From Dactylorhiza incarnata (lineage: Eukaryota > Streptophyta > Magnoliopsida > Asparagales > Orchidaceae): 64,000 nt of DNA. Positions 44,354 to 56,029 of this stretch are shown in pieces (the stretch's first letter is position 1; each line of letters starts with the position of its first letter). A program made the translations under genes and the position numbers. The stretch lies in NCBI GenBank assembly GCA_033032865.1, contig JAWHQI010000051.1, positions 11,550,001 to 11,614,000 of the forward strand, read 5' to 3'. The notes beneath the pieces are model-generated. The model was given only the letters and a program-made list of their open reading frames with translations. It made no database searches and was not told the DNA's origin.

Positions 44354-45502
44354 ATGTGGGCACATTTGAATATACGATGTCGTTGGTGTGGGGACACATC
44401 CCACGCTAGTGATAGGTGTCCCAAAGAGTATGGTGTCATTCATAAACCGTACGGAGCCCATAAATCTTTTGGCAACTCTACTGCGCCTCTGTTATCGCAC
44501 TTTTACGCGGCTGCCGCACCTTGGGTGCCGGCAAAGCCGGTAAAGCAGTGTTTATTTTGCGAAAGTAGAGAGCACGCCTTGAAGGACTGTGCGGATTATC
44601 TTCGCCAATTGGCGGATGATGATGAGCCGGATATCCGGATCATCCCATCCTCGAATTCTGCGAACACAGCTCCTTCCTCTGGTTACGTGTCCCTTCCACC
44701 TTCACTTTTTGAAGGCTCTAGAATCGACACGTGCATCAGTGTCCCTCATGACTCTGTTTCTGATGCGACCCCCCATACCTCTTCGGTTCATGTACCACTT
44801 TGCGTGGATTTGTGCCCTTGTGTGGAGAGTGAGCCCGAACTCTTAAGAAGCACGTCTTCTCCCACTACACATGAAACTACATCTATTTATGATGTTATCA
44901 TTGAGGTCTATTTGCAGGATGTTGCAGACCTGCGCAGTGTCATGCCCACTCTCATGGAGGAGGACAGTCTCGATTGTGCTGAAGCAACCGTTTCGGTCCA
45001 GTGAGAGGAAGTCCAAGTTATTGAGGAGGCCATTGTGTGCGCTGTCGAGTCTAGTGAAATCTTCGATGATATCGTCAGTTTGTCATTACCGCACCCTATG
45101 GGGGATGAAGCTGGGATTATCCCCTCAGATAAGTTTTCTTTTAGTTTTTCTTCGAATTTATTTCTTGACCCCCTTTCTTTATGTACAAGGATGCAGGATG
45201 CCCCTCCACCGGTTGATCAGACCTTATGCGTGGAAGAGCCGAAAGCCTGGCGGGATGAGGAAGGTACAGTGGAGGAACACCGTGTTTCCTCATCATCGTT
45301 GGTGCTTCCCCTTGAGGATTGGTTACAAGGGGGCAAGCAGTTTTTCTTTGAAGACATAATACTGGAGGAGACGAAGAGAGCGAAAAAGGAGGAGATTTGG
45401 TGTTGGAGGCTGAGCATCCTACTTAATTTCCACCCCTACTACCAGGTCCCCGGACCTTTTTCTTTCATCAGTTGTTACTACTTCAAATCAGCTTATAGCT
45501 GA
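44354..45502 (+). pseudogene. E7 double-CCHC protein, one in-frame stop
   Basis: This is the homologue of the E6 ORF, starting at the ATG 44354 (MWAHLNIRCRWCGD). The knuckles are CRWCGDTSHASDRC and CLFCESREHALKDC. The C-terminal part is acidic (VDLCPCVESEPELL, PTLMEEDSLDCAEA, VIEEAIVCAVESSEIF) and extends about 45 codons beyond the E6 stop to SCYYFKSAYS. The only interruption is a TGA at 45002-45004, where E6 has TGC; at the E6 stop (32206) E7 has an open TCG. Each copy is therefore open where the other is broken, which indicates a longer ancestral ORF of about 380 codons. No similarity to enzymes is seen. It may bind nucleic acid through the knuckles. Confidence 0.75.
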
Positions 45503-47230
45503 TTTGTTTTGAGCCTGTAATAATAATTAGAATTTATTGACTTTCGCTTATTCCTAGAATTTATAAACTACTTAATACAGGTATTTAGTCCACCTTAAGG
45601 ACGGTAAACAAAAGGGCTTCTTGGGAGACAACCCATGGGAACCACCCGGTTCCGTTTGCTTGCTTTAATTTCTATTATGTTTTGTTTGTTTTTGCTTTTG
45701 TGCTAACAATGCTGGTGTGAACTCGATTGGACAAAGAGGAGGAGATCTTTAAATAAGGATTATACCGCTCTTCTGGCATGCTCTTAGGAGCATAGGTACT
45801 CTTAAACCAGCTCTTAAGTTGCTTTGAAAGATTATTTTTGATTTGTTTTTCAAATCAAGTCTGGGGGAGCGGGCCTTTGCTTGCCCTACATGCACATTCA
45901 TGCTAGAATGTTATGTTAGGAAAATCATATTGATTGTCTCATTGCATAACACACACCACACGTGTTTTATTTTTACTCGTGCGCAATTATCGTGTAAGTG
46001 CTTGATGTATGTGTTTAGAAGTTTGATTGTTAGTTGAGGATTGTGTGGCTGAACAGGATGTGACCCATGCGGTGCTACTAGTAGAGCGCTCACGAAGCAT
46101 AAAAATTCACGTAGAATAGATTTAATTACAAAGTTATAGTTTTATTTACTTCATTTGTGTAATTACTTAATACTCTACTCAAACGGTGAATTTGGCGAAT
46201 CTAGCGGTAGCCCTAGGTCGAGTGTAGAAGAGCTGTTAGCCTCGTGTTGTTTGAGTTGGAAGGAGAGGAGACCTCGCTCGGTGGTTAAGAACTTGCCCCA
46301 AGCTATTTTCCAAACGAGTGCGTTGAATGATCTTGTTGGGAGCATGACGTAGGCCATAATTTGGTCCGGTTGAGCTTTGATTTCCCAACCTAACATCTTC
46401 CTTCGCTAGCCTCGTTGAGCCTTACCTCTCTTATTTGTTAAACTCCACTAAACTTTCACCAAGGCCACATATCCCAACCTAATACGCACTAGAGTCGAAC
46501 TTTGGAATTCATACATATTTATGATGATTTTGCGTTGCGGAGAAATATTTTTGTGCGCGAAAAAAAAATGAGAATGAGTTAAAAATTTTGATTGATCCTA
46601 ACTTATGTTTCTATGGATCTATAAAAAAGAAGAGTAAAAGAAGTCTAAAACGAATCTAACCACAAGTGTGGTAGTCTCGCGCACACCATCGTGCTTAAAT
46701 AAAGTCTGGGGGAGTATGCTTCAAGGTGAAGATGTTGAGGTTGAAATTTGTTATTTACCGGAGGATGAGTGCGTTTAACCTACGTTCTTCTACTTCATTA
46801 CCGTACCTCAACCCAAGCCCTATGTCTAGCCTAAAATCCCTACTGATTCTTGATAAGATCGTCTCATGCAGTGGAGAAGGTGCAAAAGGGCAAGCGTATG
46901 ACCACCGACCTTGATGGATTTCTTGGAGAGCTCTTCCTTGATATCCAATTTGAGCAACGCTCACCTCAGCAGTTCACGCTATTTTCCCTAGGGCGCGACT
47001 GTTCGATTCACCAGTGATTCACCTCAGAGTAGTAGTATTTTATATCTTACACTAGTTGAAGTTCTTAAAATATAGTCTTTGTTTTAAAATCTTTTCTACT
47101 TTATTTTTACGCTCGTTAGTTCTTTACTTCCCATCATGTTTTGCCTGCACAGTTGCTTCTTTAACATCAATTTTTCTATCATGGGATTGAGTGTTTGCCC
47201 GAGACGTGCAAACGAGTAAGTCTGGGGGTG
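45503..47230 (+). other. E7 3' region: conserved motif and three polypurine tracts
   Basis: GGTAAACAAAAGGGCTTCTT and GGGAGACAACCCAT lie at 45603-45636. AAGTCTGGGGG tracts are at 45857, 46702 and 47218, the last directly before the LTR. No gene is supported; short ORFs here are not conserved with E6. Confidence 0.85.
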
Positions 47231-48735
47231 TGATGAGTCTCATTTATATACCCATTTATGGACTCATATGGGCCGTATTTCTAGTCAATGCACCACACTT
47301 TAGGCATGTTTACGATCATATTTGTTATTCCCTGCTTGGTGCACTCGTAGGCCCGTTTCAGTGTGCATTTGCGCTCCTTGTTATTGGGGGTAAGCACATG
47401 GCGCTCCCCAATCCTTTTTCTGTGTTTATTTGGTGCTGGAGGTGTATTCCCAGCTGGTATGTCTTATGTGCAGGTGGCCGAATCATCCCATTTTCCCCCA
47501 AAATCTAGTTTGTGCATATCGCACGGTCGTACGTTTCCTTGGCGCACGGACGGTAGCGATCATGCGTCTGTATCTGGGCATAAAACAGACAATCTGAGTT
47601 TAGTCGTGCGTTTTACGCACAGGCGGATTTGCCCGTGCGTGAGAAAAAGGCAAGATCGACCTGTTTCCTCTTGTTTTAGGTCATTCTGAATTTACCCGTG
47701 CATTTGTACGCACGGGCGGATTTGCCCGTGCGTGAGTAAAACGCACGGGCGGCGCAGCGTCTCCCTCAAGTCAGATTTTATCATTTAATAACGCACGGTT
47801 CACGCACGGTCATGCGTTCGACCGTGCGTGACCATTTTTCTGCCTGTTTAGTATAAAATGCAGGATACGCCGCAGTCAACGGGAGGGCTCGTAAGGGGAG
47901 CGGGAAATCAGATCCTCCCCACCGTTTCTGAGGCCTGAAGGCTTCTCCTTCACCTCCACCACCAAGGAGACCATATTCCGGCGATTTCCACCTCCATTCT
48001 TCCATTCGGGAGCGTTAGCAAGCATTCTCCATCAAGTGTTCAAGCATTCCACGTCATGGGAAGCCATAGAAGTGTTGTAGGTCGTTGGAGCGGTGACAGC
48101 CTCCATCGAGTCCGCACACCATCTGAGGGCCGAGCCCAGAGAGAGCCCGACAACCTCTCATTCCGGCCGAGAACCCAAGATGCGGTGACATCTTCCTATT
48201 GGTCCTCTCTAAACTTGATGCTTGTACTTTCTGTGTGTTGTTGTAATGAACTATTGCTTAGCTTAAGGTCATAAATCTTTTATGATGTTCATGTGCAATG
48301 ATGCGGTGGTGTGAGAGTAGCATTTGCCTTGTTGTGATTTTCTGAGTTCGTTGTGTGTGAAGCCCTAGCAATTGCTAGTGGTGATGCTTGGAGAAGAGGT
48401 GTGTGCGACCCTCAACCATCACAGTTAATTTCCGTCCACGCGCCTCCCGAAGCACGGCATCGCGGCCGTTGCATCCATCCCGCCTTGCGAAGCGGAGTTT
48501 TGACCCGCATCTCTCTTTACCGCATTAGCTTAGGAACCAAATCACAATGCCCTTGTTTTTACTTTATTTGCTCGTGTAACGATCGATTCACCACGCGTTT
48601 CGTTCACCAGAACCTGCATTCCTTGAGAGACGATATTCGGGGATTTGCTCCCTATTTTATTACTTGAGCGACCGGTGCACTGCCGTCGTATCGCATTTCA
48701 TGCTCGCTACCTAGCATTGCTGAAACTGCGCATCA
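47231..48735 (+). repeat. E7 3' LTR (1505 bp)
   Basis: TGATGAGTCTC...GCGCATCA, with the palindrome cluster at 47519-47832 and TATAAAATG at 47852. It is close in sequence to the 5' LTR. Confidence 0.93.
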
Positions 48736-48740
48736 GCTAC

Positions 48741-49000
48741 CGCCGGAGTTAGAGGGATTGCATGACGTTTTCCACATCTCCTCGCTTAGGGAGGCTCTAC
48801 TACGTCCAAAGCAGCATATATCTACTACAGAAGGGCCGGTAGCTACTGATCGATCGGTTCGCCTGGAGTCGGTTCGGATAAACGACACGGAGTTGCGTGT
48901 CTTGTGGTGCAAGAAGGTTCCGCTGGTCACGGTCCTATGGAGGAATCATGGGCAAGAGAAGCATACCTGGGAACCACTGGACCTGATGCAGCAAAAGTAA
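48741..49000 (+). pseudogene. pol: E5 pol C-terminus with chromodomain-like tail
   Basis: The integrase C-terminal segment resumes after E7: PPELEGLHDVFHISSLREA, then VRINDTELRVLWCKKV and VTVLWRNHGQEKHTWEPLDL, ending at a TAA (48998-49000). The VLWRNHG...TWEP stretch is characteristic of the C-terminal chromodomain region of plant chromoviruses, thought to direct integration into heterochromatin. Confidence 0.88.
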
Positions 49001-49127
49001 CCGGAGCTCTTTACGACAGGTATAATTTAATTGTTCTGCGATGTTACATTTTCTTCCTTGTAGTAGAAACCCCACAGGCTTAACCTGAATTTCGAGGACG
49101 AAATTTTTATATTTATGTATTGGTATT
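49001..49127 (+). other. E5 3' untranslated stretch without a clear polypurine tract
   Basis: It contains AATTTCGAGGACGAAATTTT (about 49088-49107), a conserved chromovirus motif. The bases directly before the LTR (TATTTATGTATTGGTATT) lack the expected purine run. Confidence 0.8.
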
Positions 49128-52100
49128 TGTAACATCCCCCAAACAACTAGACCCCTAAGTTGGTTTTGTCATGACTAGGTCATGACAAAACCATAGGAAG
49201 AGCTTAAGACCATGTGAGCTTGGATGAGAAGGAGAAATCCCAGTGGTCTGCATATAACAGTTTTCAGATACCTAGCCTAGGGTTGGACTTTAGAGCCTTT
49301 CCTTGAACCTTGACTCCACCATAGTATCCCTAACCCATTAGGGGTCTCCTTGGAGCCTAAGCCAATCAACCCAATTGGTCAATTTGACCAATGTCAACCT
49401 TGTACTAAATTAGGTCAAAATAACCCATTTCCCCCAAATTAAACCCAATCCATTTGGGCTAGACCCAATTGAGGTGGTCCACCACCAAATGGGATTGAGT
49501 GCTGCTGATTGGACCATTTAATTTCAGGGAAATCGGCCAGGAGAGAAAGAGCTTAATTTGGAAGAGGGGGAGTTAATGGAGAGGAAGAGGAAACCTTCCA
49601 TCTCCTCCAATAATGACACCATTCATCTCCCCTTGGGGAGAGGAGAAGTTTTCAACCATTCCCCGGCCACATTGATGTCCAAATTCACTCCCCCAAGTGT
49701 AACCGAGATCTTCACTAATGGCCATTAATGGCAATCCGAGTAACTCCTCCCCCTTAGCCTCAATTGACCTCTTTAACATCTTCAGAGGTTGGAAAGGAGT
49801 GAAACCCCCCTCTTCCCTGAAGAAATCGAGCACCTGATGCTAGGATTGACATGGCGCCGAAAGCTCCACCTCCGGTCATGGCGACTCGCCGGAATACGTG
49901 CCACCAAGCCCCCACACAAGTCCGATCCGCTTCTTCTCCCTTAGTGCTAGATCTAATCGTAATTTGGGGCTTGATCCGTCCTCAATTGGGCTCGGATCAT
50001 GCTCCTGAAAGGGCTCGTTTTGAGCTCTCTCTCCCCTCCTCTAAACTCTGATTCCGACCACCTTCAGCCAGCCAACCACCCCCTATCACCGGATACCACC
50101 TCAACAGAGGTGGTGGTGGCATTGGCTGGCCGGAAAGCGGCACAGGTGGCCGGGAAATCATCCTGCAAAGAAGCCCAGGACGGGCTGTCGCGTGTCGTCC
50201 GTCCAACGGGGACGATGACCAAGAACCATCAGATTTGCCATGATCAGCAAGATTCATGTGATTATGTTATATGTTATAATGTTATTTCATTTTGAATCCG
50301 GAGTAAAAGTTTATTCTTATTTAATTAATTCATCGATCTGAGTAGAAGAAATTCACCGAACTAATAGTTGAGTTCGTCGAACGGAACTCGGAGTTCATCG
50401 AAATGAATTCATTCGTCGAACACACTCTGGTGTTCATCGAACTAATTGTTGACTTCGTCGAACCGACCCCGGGGTTCGTCGAACGGAATTAATTCACCGA
50501 AATAATAGTTGAGTACATCGAACCCGGAGTTTGTTGAACGGCATTAGTTCCCTGAGCTAAAAGTAATTCATCGAACGAAGATCAGATTTCGTCGAACGCA
50601 CTGAAGCACGATGTTCGTCGAACGTAGAACAGAATTTGTCGAACGCGGATTGGATTTTGTCGAACGCAGAGACTTGTATTTTATAATAATTATTTTCTTA
50701 CTACTGGCTGTAGTTAGAAATAATATAGCAAATACTTAGGGACCTCTACAGAAAAAGTGGTCAACACCAAAGTTGTAGTCCTTGGAGTCTAGTTTATTTT
50801 AAAAAAAAATTCACCACAAAAGGAGTTTTGTAGCTCCCTGTAGGTCCATTTTGGTGGGACTGGTCCCTTGTGTAGGACAGCCATCATTCCTTGAATAACT
50901 TTTGATTGGGTTATGGGATTGACTTAAAAATTAAAACCTAGGCTATCTACACCCACCCACACATCATACCCAAAGAGGGGAATTTTAGAAGAACCTTTTT
51001 CTAAGGTTTTTGTAATACTTTCATAAATTAAACATTAATTAATTATTAGGTCAAATGACCTCCAATTCCCTCCAAATTTTGGTGGGTACTTCTTAGGGTT
51101 ATCACATGACCCTGGTAAAAATATCAGCGCAATTGGGACTTATTTGGTTGGGTAATTTGTCAACCCAAGTTAGGTCAAATTGGGTCAAAGTTAGGGCATG
51201 GTGTTTATCTTAGGGTATTGTGGTCAGAACTCATCACCATGAGTTGAAGCCTTGGCCTCTGTTTTAGGATCACCTAAGACACCTTCATGAGTAAGATGGG
51301 GTGGTGTAGTGGTGGATATGCCCTAGGACCCTAGTTTTAACCTTAGGGTTGCTCCTTGAACCTTGTGAAGGACATGGGGTCAAATGTTCTTGAATGGTCA
51401 TGGAACTTGGTGGATAAGTTCTTGGGATGTAATTAGGCCCTAGGTAATTTTATAAGAATTTTAGGAGCAATTATCCCCTTGAAATAGGTCATAATCCCTT
51501 AGGTAAACTTCTTTTAAGAGATACTTACATGCACAAATGAACTTGGATGAAGATGAAATCTTGGTGGTGCCTTTATAATCAAAATATTGACCCTTGGTAA
51601 TTTTTGTATAATTTATTTAATTATTTAACTACTACTTCATTTACAAGGCACTTATTTTGTCTTAATCTTAGGAAATATAATTAAGGGTCCAAAACTCTCT
51701 GGAAAAAAATGTGCAACTTGGTGATAGGACATTTAAGAGCTCTGGGAAGCTCTGTGAATTTTTATAGAATTTTTGGAGATTATTATCAGTAGGCTACTTC
51801 ACAACATGTGCAAATTAGGAATTATTTGGATTAATTATTTCAGTGAGGAAATGATTCCCATAAATTGCGAAACTCTGTAATTAAGCTTTTTTGGACATAA
51901 TAGAGGTCTGGTAATTTTTCTATAATTTTGGCACAAGTATATTTGGTAGTTCCTTCATAAATCTTCAAGTTTGGATAGAAGTTAATTATTAAAAATAGAG
52001 AACATTTCCTTACTGTAAAATTGTGATGCTCATTATTTACTGTTATTTAGGCATGATAGATTTATCTGAATTTTATGAGGATCATGTTTTGAGAATACCT

Positions 52101-54039
52101 TACACTTCATGTTCATATTCATACTTGGCAATTATTAGAGAAATTTAAATAAATGCTAAAATGTTGAGGAAAAATATGAGTCTTTGGATTTAGTATTATA
52201 ATGCCATGATAGCCCTCCAGTAAAAATCTTGTGTCATGAGGATGAATATTTAGAGTACTCCTACTTATTAGCTTCATATAGTTAGTTTGGTCTGCGTATA
52301 GTAAAAATGTGAAATTTGGATATTTATGGGACTACTAGGTGGAATTGGTATGTAGATGGTGTGCATGGTCAGGTTGAAGAGGATGAGGTCACCAAAAGAA
52401 GTTGGGGAGATAAGAGTGCTAGGTGGGCTAAGGGTAAGGTCGTGCTTGGGATTGACGAAAGATCGTCTTTCCATTGCGTGTCATAAACGACCTAGGGTTA
52501 GTACAAAGTGAAAGAATAAGAGGCTTAGGCATATGGGTAGATACCCATAATATTAAATGTCTTGAGAAAGGGAGCCTTGGGGTGTCATCCCATTATAGCT
52601 CCTAGTACCGTAGCGAGACCCTAACAGGGTAATCCTCGGGAAGTCCAAGATTAACCATAAATCGTAGGAGCAAGATGTTGTACAAGAGTAATTAATAACA
52701 CACTCACTCACACCCCGTGTTTACTGGTGTATTATTCAGTTTGGTCCTACGAGTGGTAGGCTCGGTGGTTGTAGTAGCAAACTAATTAGTCTGGTGATCT
52801 TGTGGCTCAGTAATGTTTGTTGTGCCGGGGGGGATTAGCCGGTGAGCTTATGGCTCAAAGATAGATGGTAAACATGTTTGCATGTGCATAAGGTGGTGGG
52901 TCCTTAGTATTGATGATCGTTGCACCGACATTAATGTTTAGGCTCGGTAAGAGTGGATAACCCTTTTACCAAGGCAAGTCTGGTGGTCTAACCAGCAAGA
53001 GTACACAGGAGATTCGATGTTGTGTTCTTAGCGTTGAGGCGTATGTTAGGTCAAGGTTAGGTAGTGCAAATACCAACCTAGAGGTGGGTGAGGCCCAACC
53101 CACCGCTTCCGTTTGCCACTACGGGAGTATCCTGGGAGTTTTGCTAGCTCCAAAAGGGGGAACTAAAGGTCTGTGCGCATAGAGTCGAAGTGTGTGAGTT
53201 GCACTTGTGTGAACATAACATTTAACAGCATACCTTGCATGACATAGCATAAACATCGCGTTTCTACCCCTACCCCTATCGTATAAGTTGGTTATGGGAC
53301 TTCTTATACGATAGGTCTTGCTAAATGACCCCTTGGTCTATAGGTTTGTGTGGGCATTCCTATAAATCAATGGTTACATTCTACTATATACATGTCTTTA
53401 CTTACTGCACTTTACTTCTTCTTTACCTGCTCTTACTATGCTCTTTTATTGCTTCGATTATATATATATATATACATGTGTAGTGTAGGCATTCCCTGTA
53501 CCCCTGTCACCTGCTATTGTTATACCCCATGTTGTCCTCCGCTTCATCCTTCCCGCACGATGCCTAGGAGTCACCGGGGGAGGGGTGGGGGATTGGCTTA
53601 GTCTTTTTGACTAACGGTCGGTGGACCTTATCATTTTAGGAGACCATGGAGACAGAGCAGCACCAGAGGCCGGTGCAGATGGAGGCGGGGCAGTCTAGCA
53701 CAGGAGCACCAGTGTCGGGATTCGTGAGTGTTACTTCTATTTGATTTGCTTCCGTGAGTGTTTATGTAGTGAGGATTTCATGTATCGGGCAGGAGCCCTT
53801 GTTATTTGTGTCTTTTATTTCAGTTATGTTTATGTGCACATCTCCTTATGATAGTTTATTTATATGTGATGTAGACTTGGCTTCTATAAGTTTGTTTAAG
53901 ATTAACTTTTATGTGATCGATAAGGCCGGCAGGATCGGCGTTTTGTAGTGTCGACCTTCCCGAGTGAGGGTGTCACCACAAAATGGCGGTTCTGGGCATA
54001 AGACCCCAGGTTTGAAAAGGAAAAAAATGGGGTCTTACA
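49128..54039 (+). repeat. E5 3' LTR (4912 bp), uninterrupted
   Basis: TGTAACATCCCCC...GGGGTCTTACA. The TTCGTCGAA cluster is at 50330-50672, the 13-bp inverted repeat at 53275-53287/53303-53315 and an AT tract near 53459. This copy shows the empty E6 site near 52060. No gene is supported in it. Confidence 0.94.
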
Positions 54040-54913
54040 GAGGAAGTGTATATGACACAACCCAGGGGTTTTGTATCTCCAAGTGAAGCCACTAAAATAT
54101 GCAAGTTGAATCGATCCATTTATGGATTGAAATAAGCTTCTCGAAGTAGGAATTTATGTTTTGATGAGAAAATCAAAGAGCATGGTTTCATCAAGAACGA
54201 GGATGAGCCTTGTATTTACAAGAGGATTAGTGGGAGTATTGTCTTTTCCTAATATTGTATGTGGATGACATACTGCTGATCGGAAATGACATTCCGACCA
54301 TGCAAGTTGTTATGAATAGGCTAGGGGACTGCTTTTCTATGAAGGACTTGGGTAAAGCGACTTATATACTTGGTATTAAGATCTATAGAGATAGATCGAA
54401 GAAGTTGCTGGGTTTGACCCAGAGTTTATACATTGAGAAGGTGTTGAAACAGTTCAACATGCTTGAGTCCAAGAAGGGATTCTTACCCATGTCACATGGT
54501 GTGAGTCTCTCTAAGGACCAGTGTCCTAAATCTTTGGAAGATAAGGACCGCATGAAGTTGATTCCATATGCTTCGGCAATTGGATCAATCATGTATGCAA
54601 TGTTGTGTACTCAACCCGATGTCTCATATGCTTTGAGCATGACGAGCAGGTATCAGTTTGATCCTAGTGATGGTCACTGGATAGCTGTCAAGAATATCCT
54701 AAAGTACTTGATAAGGACGAAGGATGTATTCTTGGTGTACGGTGGAGAGGAAGAGCTCATTGTAAAGGGTTACATGGATGCTAGCTTCTAGACAGATAGG
54801 GATGAATCAAAGTCTCAATTAGGTTTTTATTTTGCCTAAATGGAGGAGCTGTAAGCTGAAAGAGTTCCAAGCAAGAGACAGTTGTTAATTCTATGACTGA
54901 GGCTGAGTATATC
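54040..54913 (+). pseudogene. pol: E3 RT and RNase H, third visible piece
   Basis: It starts with the duplicated GAGGA and reads EEVYMTQPRGFVSPSEATK, then KLNRSIYGLK followed by a TAA (probably CAA originally). Catalytic YVDDILLIGND begins at about 54257 after another broken codon. RNase H starts around KGYMDASF (54770), with a TAG at 54789 and more stops, and breaks off at SMTEAEYI where E8 is inserted. The rest of E3 lies to the right of the window. Confidence 0.92.
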
Positions 54914-55232
54914 TGAAAGTGCACAGTGTGCCTCTGAGAATCCTCTAGAGGGGGGGTGAATAGAGATTTTAAAATTATTCCTATTCTAACCGTAAGAACA
55001 ATAAAATAATCTAAGGATTTATGCTCAACCAAGATCTCAGACATAATAAATTAGTGCTGGAGTATAAAGCAGAAAACAATAATGTAAACTAGCTATGAGG
55101 GACAGCACAGAAAATTATCAATCCAGAAGACACACAGATTTTTATAGAGGTTCCCCAAAATGTGGGTACTCCCCTCTTCTACCACCTGGTAGGGATGCAC
55201 CATTGTGCCTGAGTCTTTTGGTAAGGAGACTC

Positions 55233-55340
55233 TTAGAACCACTGATCTTTTGACAAGGAGATCATGAACCACCAGATCTTTTGATAAGGAGATCTTGAAC
55301 CACCAGATCTTTTGATAAGGATATCTTGAACCACTGAATC
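55233..55340. repeat. 31-bp tandem repeat in E8 LTR
   Basis: Three to four units with the core AGATCTTTTGATAAGGAG and ATCTTGAACCACC. The other LTR carries the same array at about 62490-62595. Confidence 0.85.
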
Positions 55341-56029
55341 CTTTGAAGAGGGATTAACAAAACTCTTTTACAGAAGGGAAGGAGATAGAGGCAGAAGAAA
55401 GTTGTAGGAATTCTGTTTTTAGAATTCTTATGATGGCTGTATGAAGAACAGCTTCTTGTATCTATTCACAGGATCTACTCTTGATGAACTTCTGCTTATG
55501 ATGGTGATGATTTGCAGAAGCTATGATTGTCAGATCCTTCTATCTTCTTTCTGATTAAACTCGGTTGCTATAAGATTGTGTTGTTAAGTAGCCTTGTTCT
55601 ATTCTCTTCTTAGAGAGAAGAAGAGCAACAGATATTCCTTCTTTGTATTTTTCTTCTATTAGGGTTCCTGTGAGAGAGAGGAAGAAGAAGGAGACCCAAT
55701 AAAATAGTATGGACGATTGTGATGAGTTCCTACGTTTTCTCTTTCTACTATTGTCGTTTATTGTCCCACAATTGAATTTGAATTTGATTCCCTTTTAGGT
55801 AAGTCCTGAAGGGTATATTTGTCTAGGCAATAAATCCTTCCTTCTTTTATTCCCGCCCCGTCCACCAACATTTAGGCTTGTTTCCAAGAAATCTTTTCTC
55901 TGACCTCAGTTAATTCTTTATTCCATTTAAGGTAATTAAGGAGCCATTGGGGAACGGTCTTGAGATAGGTGGGCCATGAGAGATGGTCAAACATGACAGC
56001 TGAAAAAGTTTCCCTTTTTAGACTGTATT

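Larger units (their letters stand above)
42725..48735 (+). mobile_element. E7: second copy of the non-autonomous family, inside E5 pol
   Basis: It has LTRs beginning TGATGAGTCCC or TGATGAGTCTC and ending in CATCA, and target duplication GCTAC (42720-42724 and 48736-48740). Excision restores the E5 frame from YRLEL into PPELEGL. The internal length is 3004 bp and the organisation is the same as in E6: tRNA-Asp primer site, double-CCHC ORF, GGTAAACAAAAGGGC motif, three AAGTCTGGGGG tracts. E6 and E7 are clearly diverged from each other, so the family had at least two sources or a long history. Confidence 0.95.
27141..54039 (+). mobile_element. E5: Tekay-like chromovirus (Ty3) with 4.9-kb LTRs and two nested insertions
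   Basis: Its ends are TGTAACATC...GGGGTCTTACA with target duplication GAGGA (27136-27140 and 54040-54044); excision rejoins the E3 RT frame (LLEEVYM). The 5' LTR (27141-38219) is split by E6; the 3' LTR (49128-54039) is whole. Between them lie a Met-type primer site, gag, protease, RT, RNase H, integrase and a chromodomain-like tail, split by E7. Without E6 and E7 the element would be about 14.8 kb. The C-terminal LWRNHGQEKHTWEP and the motif TTTCGAGGACGAAATTT before the 3' LTR are typical of chromoviruses of the Tekay/Del type. Confidence 0.95.
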
